Shown one piece after another: positions 46,173-55,638 of a stretch of DNA of 64,000 bases. The stretch comes from Liquidambar formosana. Its lineage: Eukaryota; Streptophyta; Magnoliopsida; Saxifragales; Altingiaceae. Both the position numbers and the translations under genes were made by a program. How positions within the stretch are numbered: position 1 is the stretch's first letter; each line of letters begins with the position of its first letter. The stretch covers positions 13,663,848 to 13,727,847 of the forward strand of contig CM077820.1 in NCBI GenBank assembly GCA_039720395.1, read 5' to 3'. The notes beneath the pieces were generated by a model. That model was given only the letters and a program-made list of their open reading frames with translations, was not told the DNA's origin and did not search any database.

Positions 46173-47027
46173 TATAGATTACTGATATTATATTATTTAT
46201 ACTATTTCTAAAAGTGACTTAAGCTAAAAAAAATCTTTCGGTTCACTAACAAACCTCAATAAAAAACTTAATGACAATATTGCCATCTAATGTAAACCAC
46301 TTTAATACCTTCCACAAATCAATAAATCTCATACAACGCCTCCGAAACTTACGTTTCACAAGTCCACACCGTTTCCTTCTCCCACTTTTCTCTCAAATCC
46401 CAAGAAACTCACTCTCAAGAAGATTTGCAGAGTTGCAGGCTTGCAGCAGCTTAAGGAAAAACATAACCTTACGGTAATTACGTAGCTGTGCTTTCTTTCT
46501 CCCTTTCATTGCTGTAGTATCCCTGTTGTGCTTCATCAGTGGGCAATATACTTGATTTTTGTTGTTGTGGTTTGTGGTTTATTTCAATACTATTTTATTT
46601 TCTATGCAAACTATAACTTTCTCCGTGCTTTTTAATTTTCCATTAGCCCTTCACTAGTGTGGTAATTATGGATTTTATCCAATTTAGATTTCATTTCAAA
46701 AGCTGCTGGATTTATGTGCTTATTGAAAGATTCTTATTCTTAATCTTATATTAAAAATATAAAAAATCTTTAATTTTAAATTGCAGGCTTGTCTATACTC
46801 TTGGGAGTGTAAATTTCCTCTTATTGCATTCCGTGAGAATCGTTGCTAAACTCTATGTTCGGTTTAGCACCTCTTGGCTGCTGCTGTTATATAGGTATGC
46901 GATCAAAGTTGACGGATAGATATCATATATGTAGTTTCATGCTTACAGTGATGAGAAGAAAAATCGCATATATTTCAATTTCGAAAAAATGCATGAACTC
47001 AAACTATTGATTTTAATTATTACTCCC
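46173..47027 (+). other. Possible first exon of an unidentified gene
   Basis: An open frame from 46271 (68 codons) is rich in R, S, L and F and lacks acidic residues at its start (IQRLRNLRFTSPHRFLLPLF). This composition would suit an organelle targeting peptide, and the stop is preceded by a possible donor (TTACGGTAATTACG at 46469-46482). No second exon can be recognised downstream (46480-47027 is AT-rich). It may equally be chance. Low confidence, function unknown. Confidence 0.2.
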
Positions 47028-47092
47028 TCCCACGTCCCATTTAAATTTGCTTATCTTTTATGTTTTTTGGATGTCTTAAAATATCTTATCAT

Positions 47093-47969
47093 GGGCATTT
47101 GCCCATAAAAATCCCAAGTTTTCTATAAACCTAAAACTCCGCCTAACTTTTTGGATGTCCAACTAAATGAACAAAAACCATTTTGGACAAGTATGCCTTT
47201 CCATCTAGAAGTTACATCTTATTTGGCTGAGGAAAAAGACACGGTTTCCTAAGAAGCTCAGCATGTCACTTCTGGTTACATCTATGCAACATTCAACCTC
47301 CTCTCACTCTTTAAACAAACATCACTCTTCTCTTTCTCCTCTCTCAACCTCTCATCTCTCTCTCACTCTTCCTGTTCTCCCATGTCAAGGAGCAAAGTTG
47401 AGGGTTTTATAGTGTCGTATTTGCTGATCTGTTAAACCAATTGTTACTGGGGGACCATTAAAAACACATTACCGCACAAATACATTACAAAGCCATCAAC
47501 TGAGTTTTCAACAAACCCAACTCACAAAACTCATTAAAAACTATATATAAAAAAAAAAAAAAAAAAAAAAAATCCAGTCCTTCAAGAGAAACCCATTACT
47601 CAGGATGCCCAAAGTTATTTAGATATCAAAGTAACTATTTCAGAATTTGAAGGGAAAAGCATAAAGAATTTAGAGAAATGTAAAAACTTAAACCTTGCTC
47701 ATTGATGTGGGAGAATAGGGAGAGCGAGAGAGAGATGAGAGGTTGAGAGAGGAGAAAGAGGAGAGTAATGTCTGTTCAAAGAGTGAGAGGAGAGCTCCTT
47801 AATTAGAAAATCGTGCCTTTTTCCTCAGCCAAACAAAATGTAACCGATTGAAGGGCATACTTGTCCAAAATGATTTTTGTTCTTTTAGTTGGATATATAT
47901 TAGCAAAAAGTTAGGTGGATTTTTAGGTTCATAAAAAACTTTGGGATCGATTTTTATGGGCAAATGCCC
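47093..47969. mobile_element. MULE-type element with about 280-bp inverted repeats
   Basis: Ends are GGGCATTTGCCCATAAAAAT and the complement of ATTTTTATGGGCAAATGCCC. Inverted similarity extends about 280 bases inward (GGACAAGTATGCC, GGCTGAGGAAAAAG, CTCTCAACCTCTCATCTCTC). The 9-base flanks are TCTTATCAT and TTTTATCAT (one mismatch), typical of Mutator-like elements. Core 47385-47700 is non-coding with a poly(A) run. It sits in sequence starting CTCCCTCCCACGTCCCATTT (47026), which may itself be an older MITE. Confidence 0.8.
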
Positions 47970-47978
47970 TTTTATCAT

Positions 47979-48193
47979 TTTCAAAAGTCAAATAAAAAAG
48001 ATATGTTATTTTCCTAAAATACGCTTTTACTTTTCTCCTAGAAAATTGATCATTTTTCCATGGGAGGGCAAACTTTGAAAGTTATACTTAAATAGGTGAC
48101 ATGACAATGCATTGCCTTAAAATGTGTGCTGGGTCAAAGTGAGGAAATAAAATGGCAGAGATATAGCAATAAATTTTTTTTAATATATATATA

Positions 48194-48231
<38 letters not shown>

Positions 48232-48383
48232 TAATTTATTAAATATAAATATATAACTTTATTATTCAAATGAAAGAAGCATGTAAAATTTATGGAGTTA
48301 TAAAATCGAAAAATGTCATAAACAAGCAAAATATGGATAAGTTATAATGTCTTAATGAGATTTAAGAATTATATTCATGTCAA
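47979..48383. other. Intergenic with TA/CA microsatellite
   Basis: A TA-rich dinucleotide run with a short ACAC tail spans about 48183-48232. The portion up to about 48110 may be the right part of the older element hosting the MULE (TTAAATAGGTGACATGAC near its end). No gene. Confidence 0.4.
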
Positions 48384-48515
48384 TAGCTTTGTGGCTTAGT
48401 GGCAATGGTCCCCCTATGTGGTGGAAGTCCTAAGTTCGAGTCGTAAGTTTGCCATTTGTTGATGTAATGAATTTCTTATTCACGTTACCCTAAAAAATAA
48501 ATAAATAAATGACAT
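48384..48515 (+). mobile_element. Probable tRNA-derived SINE
   Basis: TGTGGCTTAGTGGCAATGG fits an RNA polymerase III A box, and AAGTTCGAGTCGTAAG, about 35 bases on, fits a B box (GTTCGAGTC). The body (TTGATGTAATGAATTTC) ends in CCCTAAAAAATAAATAAATAAA. This is the layout of plant Au-type SINEs. Flanks share ATTCAT (about 48375 and about 48510) as a possible but short target duplication. No intact tRNA cloverleaf can be formed, so it is not a tRNA gene. Confidence 0.6.
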
Positions 48516-48523
48516 TCATCTGG

Positions 48524-48562
<39 letters not shown>

Positions 48563-50681
48563 TTTGTGTGTTTCTGGTTGAGGGCATTAGGGATTTAGGG
48601 GTTTAGGCACGAAGAGTAAAGGGCCTTTTACAACTAAGTTTTAACTTTTGCAAAAGCCCCCCCCCCCCCCCGCTCTCAATGGATTATGAATTTATAATAA
48701 CTAAATTCACCCATTTTAAAACAATTTAAACTTTCATATTTTATCCTGCCGTGTCCTAAAAGTGTCGAATACGTGTCCTGGAAGTGTCCAAGATGTGTCC
48801 TAGGCATGTTCGATATTAATTAAATTTTTTTATTTGATGGGCCGTGCTCGACATGTGTCGACGCCGACGTGTTGGACACGGCCACAACACTCTTGGAGGA
48901 GTGTTTGTGCTTCATAGTCCGGGTGTTAAGGAATTTTGTAGTTCTCATTGAAAACTAGTGAAAGTTGCATTTTTTTTTCTTTCAAAATCGCAATTACAAA
49001 CGTATAGTACAACCTATTCTTTCTTATGGTGTTTCAATCGATATTAATGTTTTGAAAACCAGTCTGGATATTGATCCGGTCAAGTGTGTGGATTGGTTCA
49101 ATCCTATATATTCAACTGGTCAAATCAAATGAATTGACCAGTTAAGATATATAATTAAGATAAATTGTATAATTATTTTTTTTTCAGTATTGTAAAAAGT
49201 GAAAAATATATATATATATAGATATATGTAATTTCACATGCAAGTATTCATAAAGCATAAATTCTCAAGTCTATGGGGCCGAAAAAAATTTCTCAAAGTC
49301 TAGATTAAGAATTAATAATTGATAAGTCATAATTCGCGCATCTAATTAAATGAAGCAACAAAAATAATAATAATTAAAAAGAATAGTATAAAATTGCAAA
49401 AAAAGACAATTGTCTATTAGTGAAATTTTACCATTGCTTTATTAACTAACTGACTCAATTGGGTCGGTGGGTCAATGGTTGAAATACTTGATTTGATTGC
49501 ATTTTTGGTTTTACAAATTTTTTGGTTGATTAACCTAATCTGCTTGGTAAATGTGTTAGTTCTGGCAGAACCTGATTCAACTGGGTAAGTTGGGTTTGTT
49601 TATAAAATATTGATCAATATCCTAAGGGTGTTTTTCCCTATAAATAATAAGAAAACGGGTAAGAGGTTCCAAGACTGGCTTCAATTCTTACAACCGAATG
49701 AGTATGATGTCTGCCTAAGAGACTTCGACACTTAAGTTTAAGATGTATAGGAACATAATTTGTTTAGTTTGCTCTGTTGGAGTGAATGTCCTATACGTCC
49801 AACCCTCTTCAAAATGCATGTGACTTTATTTTAATATGACTCTTAGGCAATCATCACTATGCCCTTCAAGTATAGTGGATATCGATCACATATATAATAT
49901 GCTACAATAAGGAGTTTCAAGAACTACATATCCACAATTCATACACCCCTACCATCTCTAGATAATTTAAAGGGACGTATCTACATCTGTAATGTAGAAT
50001 ATTTTTATCTCTTCTATTTATGAGAGACCTCTGCACAAAAATTTTTTAGCTCAAAACATTTTTGCATTAGGTATGCTCCCACAATTCAAAATATAAAAAT
50101 ATGTTTAATGAGCTAATACATTTTGAACATCTACATAACATATGACAAAAGAATGAATATTCACTCTTGTTCATATAAAATGCATTTCTCAATTTAATTC
50201 ATACAAGTCATCAAAATAGATACGGAGTATATTTTATAATTTCCAACAGTAATAAAATTTAATGTTTAAATAGTTACAAAAGCAAACAATATATTAGTTG
50301 TTAGAAAATGACTAAATCTCATTGTTGAAAAAATAAAATCAAATATGACTTTGTAACCAAAATAAAACTACTAATTTATTTATTTGACAATGTTGCATTT
50401 TAAAAAAAAAAGGAAAAATGAAAAAAAAAATCTCCTTTAATCTTTGCATGCCTCAGACAAGGTATGCCATTATAGACATGGAATACTATCATTATCCAAC
50501 TCTCAAGGGAAAATAAAGACATTTCATCATATACATTTCCATGTATATGAATCACACCTATGGTCATAACCTTGTTCTGTCCACAAACCAACATACTTCA
50601 CATATTGCCTAAGCACAAAATTTCCTGCATTATTGCATGGGGTTTTAAAAACATATTATCTATATCTATATCTATATATAT
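48516..50681. other. Gene-poor intergenic region
   Basis: Contains a (CT)n microsatellite at about 48525-48559, a poly(C) run at 48658-48672, and a GTGTCC/GTGTCG-rich segment at 48750-48890 (echoes such as GACATGTGTCGACG, GTTGGACACG). 49060-49620 is a tract with repeated ATTGACCAGTT/CAACTGG(T/G) motifs. 49640-50640 is unassigned; a weak antisense frame at 50400-50594 has no domain. A CTATAT run lies at 50657-50679. Confidence 0.4.
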
Positions 50682-50942
50682 TAGAGGTGCTCATGGTTTT
50701 GGTTAAAACCAAAAACCGAACCGAACCAAGTTTGGTTTGATTTTTTTGTCATTAGGTTTGGTTTTGGTTCCAATTTTAGAAAACCAAATTAAATTGGTTT
50801 GGTTTTGGTTTTCATGTTTAAAAAACCAAACCAAACCGAAAAACCGAAAAAATATTATATATATATAATTTTATATATTACATATTAAACTTAGTTTGTA
50901 AATTTTCTATTCTAATAAGGGAAGAATAAGTAATAGATTCAA

Positions 50943-52150
50943 GGGGAAATTAGTCAAAAGTCCAATTCCCAGGTTTTATAAAGTGGTAAGTCCTACCAAA
51001 ACTCTTTTAAAGCCATAAGTCCATTTAAGTCCCCAAATGGTAATGTTAGGCAATTTATTGGTTTGTTATGTTCCACGAATGCCAACTTTGCCCTTTCACT
51101 TGATATGGTATTCTAGCAAGCTATTGACGTTTAAAATTAAACAAGATTCTCCTTGAGTTTATTCTCCATGATTTCCGCAGCATTCAATCTTTATGCCCAT
51201 ATTTATCTCCATCACATCCGTTTGAAAAATTAACATTTAACAAGATTCTTTATGCGAATCGTCCCCACGATTTTTGCAGAAATCATAGGGATTCCCATAT
51301 TTATCTCCTTCAAGATCCGACTGGTAAAGTGACTTATATTGCTTTCCATTAATATTAACCCAATAGTATATCAATCAAATCCGTAGATTTATACATTGAT
51401 CTAAATCCCCAAAATAGTTACAACAAGCTTTGCGGTGATTTAGCATTCCTTAAAATAGTTACAACAAGGTCATGCATTCATTGGAACCCCCAAATGAGCC
51501 CCATGTAACCAATTACGAAATTGTATTAAACAATTACAATTACGAAAGAATTATTACCAATTTAACATATAACATTTCATAAAGTTCATGTAGCTATTTT
51601 TGTACCGGAAAAATTTTCATTCATATAATTGTTATCAAAACAGAAAACAATTACATGTAATTGTTATCAAAACATAAAACAATTACATGTAACTGTAATA
51701 AAAAAAGAAAACAATTATATGTAACTACAACAATTACATGTAATTGTTACCAAAATAGTTACATCATTTTTCATTCATGTAACTAGTTTTTAACCCAAAG
51801 AATATCCGCATGTAACTACTCATAATTTTTGAAGATATTATAACCCAAATTAATTGTCTCCTTAATTTATGCTCATAATTTTTGGAAAATTTTGGAGATA
51901 TTATAACCAAATTAATTGTCTCGTTAATTAATACTCACTATTTTTGGAGATATTATAACCAAGATTCTCTCCTTAATTAATGAGATATTAATGAGCCAAA
52001 GATAATTTAGGTAGTATACATGTTTTTTTGTTAGTACTACGAGGGCATTTTTATCACAAGGATATTTGGTGGATTTCATGCCGTATAAGTTTTTCTTTTA
52101 GACTTCTAACTATACAAGTCCCATTTTAAGAACTTATGGCCAAATCCCCC
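50943..52150. mobile_element. MULE-like element nested in hAT element 1
   Basis: A 1208-bp insertion with perfect 9-bp target duplications TAGATTCAA (50934-50942 and 52151-52159). Ends are GGGGAAATTAGTCAAAAGT and the complement of AACTTATGGCCAAATCCCC, similar over about 20 bases. The interior has several echoes of AACAATTACATGTAATTGTT and AGATATTATAACC-type direct repeats (about 51640-51960). No transposase. Mutator-like by duplication length. Confidence 0.85.
51640..51965. repeat. Short direct repeats inside the nested MULE
   Basis: CAATTACATGTAATTGTTA-type palindromic units recur four to five times at 51645-51760. TTTTGGAGATATTATAACC with AATTAATTGTCTC recurs about three times at 51825-51965. 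Confidence 0.65.
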
Positions 52151-52661
52151 TAGATTCAAAATAAACTTAGTTTGTAAATTCTTTATTCTAATAAGGGTAG
52201 AATAGGTAATAGATTCAAAATAGTAGTACACTATTGGAAAAAAGACGTTTGGAATGGGCTTGTTTTTGTAGATTTTAACTTTCTTATTGTTTTTCCTTTA
52301 TTAGATTGGCATGTAATAAATTAGTTATTAATGTTGTGTGAGATATTGACACATATTAGATTGGAGATTTGAACTTGGATTTACATAAATCAATACTTTT
52401 CTATTTTGATATAATGTTTAATGTTTTTTTAGTTGCTAATGTAATGATTTTATTAAAAATATTTTTATTTGGAGTTTGGCTTGTCAGTTTTTCCATTTTT
52501 AATTATTTGTTGCTACTTGATAGGATAAAACCAAAACTGAACCAAACCAAACCGAAATTTTATGGGTTGGTTGGTTTGGTTTGGTTTTTTATAATATGAT
52601 TTGGTTTTGGTTTGGGAAAAAAAAAACTGAAGTATAATAGTTAACCGAACCACGAACACCC

Positions 52662-52691
<30 letters not shown>

Positions 52692-52700
<9 letters not shown>

Positions 52701-53198
52701 ATAAAAAGTTGAATGTCAGAAAAGGTTTTGATTGACCAATATACCCTTATTTTATATTTTAAATAAATCACCACCCTTATATATACATGGTACATTGATT
52801 GGAAGAGGAAATAAGGATATAAAACACATAAATATAAATAAGAATTTAAAGTATTCTATAATTCTACCCTTATACACGGTACATTGATTGGAATAGGAAA
52901 TAAGAATATAAAACACATAAATATAAATAGGAATTCAAAGTATATTATAATTCGTAAAACCACATAAATAGAAAATCAAATTCATATAAAACCCTAAACC
53001 TTAACATATATCATCTACATAATTTTGAATTCTACTTTCTCCATTAATAACGAGATTCTAAATTCTTCTTTCTCCACTAACAGCGTCTTCTTTCTTGTTT
53101 GGTAAGTGTTTTTCTATCAAATGCGATAACTATTTCTCATAATAAAAAAAAAAACAAAACAAAACAAAAAAGCCACGTGCAACACACGTGTGCACTAA
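52692..53198 (+). mobile_element. Non-autonomous Helitron, second copy of the family
   Basis: Plus-strand relative of the 45240 element: ACCTATAAAAAGTTGAATG near the start, a duplicated GGTACATTGATTGGAA block (52788 and 52873), AAATAGGAATTCAAAGTAT, a CTTCTTTCTCCACTAACAGC stretch, and a 3' hairpin CACGTGCAACACACGTG, then TGCACTAA with T following. The first bases merge into a TA repeat, so the exact TC start is lost. No coding sequence. Confidence 0.7.
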
Positions 53199-53869
53199 TT
53201 AGTTTTTATTAAAATACTCCAACTTGTTTTGCCTATTAACCTATCACTCAACCAATTTGGTAGCCACACCGCCGGTGACTCCAACTGGTGCTGGTAATAG
53301 GGCCCCGTATACACCTCTACTATCAGCAGCTCCTTCTGCCGTGGGTGAAAGGTTAAACTTATTTAGACAAATAAAATAATAATAATAATAATAATAAGAT
53401 CATTAAATTAGCTAATATATCATCAAAGAGAACATTCTCAAAGGATAAAAAACTGATTGTAATTACTTCCCATGTGGCCATGTTAGGCATGACAAAGCAA
53501 AAAACATTAAAACCATATCTTGAATCTTATATTCATTTAATGTTTAAATCAATCATAATGAAACAAGTTGTGTTATATTACGGAGTACGTATATATAATA
53601 AAATTATTATGTATAAAGTATAAATAATTTGGTTTTAATTGGTTTGGTTCGGTCTAAAAACACCCCTAAACCGGAATGAACCACATTTATCGATTCTAAA
53701 AGGTATGAAATTCGGACCGAACCGAACCAAACATTGTTTAGAGCCGAACTAAATTGCCCAAATTAATTCGGTTCTCCACTTTAGCCAAACCAAGTTGCAC
53801 CTCGTATGCATATTTTAATTTTATTTATTTACTTTTTCAGGATCTTAATAACAATACACATGTAGGCGG
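53199..53869. other. Intergenic, with hAT-like debris
   Basis: An AAT microsatellite sits at about 53378-53397. 53628-53760 has TTGGTTTGGTTCGG, AACACCCCTAAA and GACCGAACCGAACC motifs, probably a decayed relative of the neighbouring hAT elements. No gene. Confidence 0.45.
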
Positions 53870-54367
53870 TAGGGGTGTTAATGGTTTGGTTTGGTTCGGT
53901 TTCAGGATAGATTTCAAACCATACCATTATACTTCAGTTTTGTTCCTACCAAACTGAAACCAAACCATACTATAAAAAAACCAAACCAAACCAAACCAAA
54001 CCAAAAAATTTCTGTATGGTTCGGTTCGGTTTCGGTTTTAACCTATCAAGTAGCAACAAATAATTGAAAATGAAAAATATGATATACCAAACTCCAACTA
54101 AAAACATTTTTAATAAAAACATTACATTAGCAACTAAAAAAAAACATTAAATAGTGTATCAAAATGGAAACATATTGACATATGTTAATCCAATATCTCA
54201 CACAACATTAATAGCTAGTTTAATACATGTCAAACTAAAAAAAGAAAAACAGTAAGAAACTTAAAATGAGACGAGGCTGAGGCTGAGAGACTTAGGGTTT
54301 TGTGCTATTTTAAATCTATTTCCTACTATGCCTTATTAGAATAAGAAATTTACAAACTTTAAGTTTG

Positions 54368-54400
<33 letters not shown>

Positions 54401-54592
54401 TTTTCTCTTTTTTCTCTTTTTTCGGTTTGGTTTGGTTTTTTAAAAATGAAAACCAAAACCAAACCAATTTAGTTTGGTTTTCTAAAATTGGAACCAAAAC
54501 CAAACCTAATGACAAAAAAACCAAACCAAACCGGTCGGTTTGGTTTGGTTTAGTTTGGTTCTCGGTTTTAACCTAAACCATTAACACCCCTA
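53870..54592. mobile_element. hAT-type miniature element 2
   Basis: A 723-bp element with terminal repeats TAGGGGTGTTAATGG and CCATTAACACCCCTA, and perfect 8-bp target duplications GTAGGCGG (53862-53869 and 54593-54600). Inside each end are long GGTTTGGTT/AACCAAACC-rich stretches capable of pairing. The middle contains the single-copy equivalent, inverted, of the site that carries the MULE in copy 1 (TTAGAATAAGAAATTTACAA at about 54335). No transposase. Confidence 0.9.
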
Positions 54593-54600
54593 GTAGGCGG

Positions 54601-55638
54601 TGGCCAGTCTCATTTATTTATTTACTTTTTATATTTTTTACAGACAGTACTTGGCTATCGAGGTGTAGTAACGAGTGAGTCTTCTATGTAACTATGACAG
54701 TCATGTGGTGTCACAAGTTTTTCTCTGACAAGTAAAGTGAGATTGTAGGAACTAAAAAGTACTCTGACAATTTCATTTTTCTTGACTCTAATTGGCCGGT
54801 GACACCGCATCAACCGTGTCACAGTTACATACAAGTTTGTCTCGTGTAATAACTCTTAAAAATAAGTTTGAATTTGTTACTATGGTCTAAGAATATAACA
54901 TGGTACTAGGATGGGTGAGATCGTGGCACAAGGCAAAAAGGTGGCATTCCATGGCTGAGATGAATAATGCCACATGAAATATAGAATTTTTAATTCAACT
55001 GTAGAAGCACATTTTTTGTCATGTATCACAGATCTCAGCCATCACAACATCATGTTGATTCTTGCACTACTGCAACAAGGGAAATGCTAATTAACCTCAT
55101 GTTTTGTTATACAAATCTTATCCTAATAAGAAAATATGGAGTAAAATTGTGAGATCTACTGATATGGTTAAATCTTAAAACTTAAAACTTAAAACAACAC
55201 TAAATTCATATCATAGGATTAGATTTGTAAGGCAAAATATAGGATTAACTTGCATTTTCCCCCCGGCAGCAAATTGGAACTCACTGAAAAACGACGTGGT
55301 GCTATCTTTCATTGACATGTGTTCGAGAGCACTATCACTAGTGCTCAATGACACACAAAATATAGATTTCTTTTTTTTTTTTTTTTTTTGGGGATAAATT
55401 GAGTCGGTTAGTCAAGTCAGGCCAGCTGTGGAGATAAATCTACACTACTAGATGGTCCATCTGCAACACGGAGTAATAATAATTTTTATTGGGAAAATTT
55501 TTTTTTTGCTTGTATCCATTGACTTAGTATTACCAAGTCAAGATCCAAATGCATGTTTATTTGTGAATACAGCGGTCGAAGCAAAATTCAAATCCATATG
55601 ATGCTCTGAATGGAGTGAGGAAGAGGAAGAGAGGGAAA
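54601..55638 (+). promoter_or_regulatory. Upstream region of the CNL at 55639
   Basis: 54690-54830 (GTCATGTGGTGTCACAAG, GGCCGGTGACACCGCAT) is repeated in diverged form near 36365-36480 and 42990-43090. 55425-55560 (CCAGCTGTGGAGATAAATCT, CATTGACTTAGTATTACC, AAGTCAAGATCCAAATGCA) is the proximal module that also occurs at about 30875-31010 and 34990-35130. A MITE (55079-55262) lies between them. No TATA box can be assigned confidently. Confidence 0.5.
55079..55262. mobile_element. MITE in the CNL upstream region
   Basis: GGGAAATGCTAATTAACCTC ... TACAAATCTTATCCTAA is paired with the complement of TAGGATTAGATTTGTAAGGC ... GCATTTTCCC. The inverted arms are about 50 bases, and the total is about 184 bp. 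A repeated AAAACTT stretch (55178-55195) lies in the core. No clear target duplication (weak GCAACAA/GGCAGCAA). It ends about 375 bp before the CNL start codon. Confidence 0.7.

Larger units (their letters stand above)
50682..52664. mobile_element. hAT-type miniature element 1 (host of a nested MULE)
   Basis: Ends TAGAGGTGCTCATGG and the complement of CCACGAACACCCCTA match the hAT-like TAGGGGTGTT terminus. The flanks are ATATATAT-type sequence, compatible with an 8-bp duplication but not informative. Long AACCAAACC/GGTTTGGTT-rich stretches lie inside both ends. Without the inserted MULE (50943-52150) it is about 770 bp, near the 723 bp of the second copy at 53870, which lies in the opposite orientation. 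Confidence 0.7.

Noticed and set aside
48384..48460. Possible tRNA gene.
   Set aside because: A and B boxes are present, but no cloverleaf with acceptor and anticodon stems can be formed, and an A-rich retroposon tail follows.
48750..48890. GTGTCC/GTGTCG-rich stretch as a regulatory or satellite array.
   Set aside because: Motifs are irregular and of a kind commonly seen in dispersed plant repeats; no unit or boundary could be defined.
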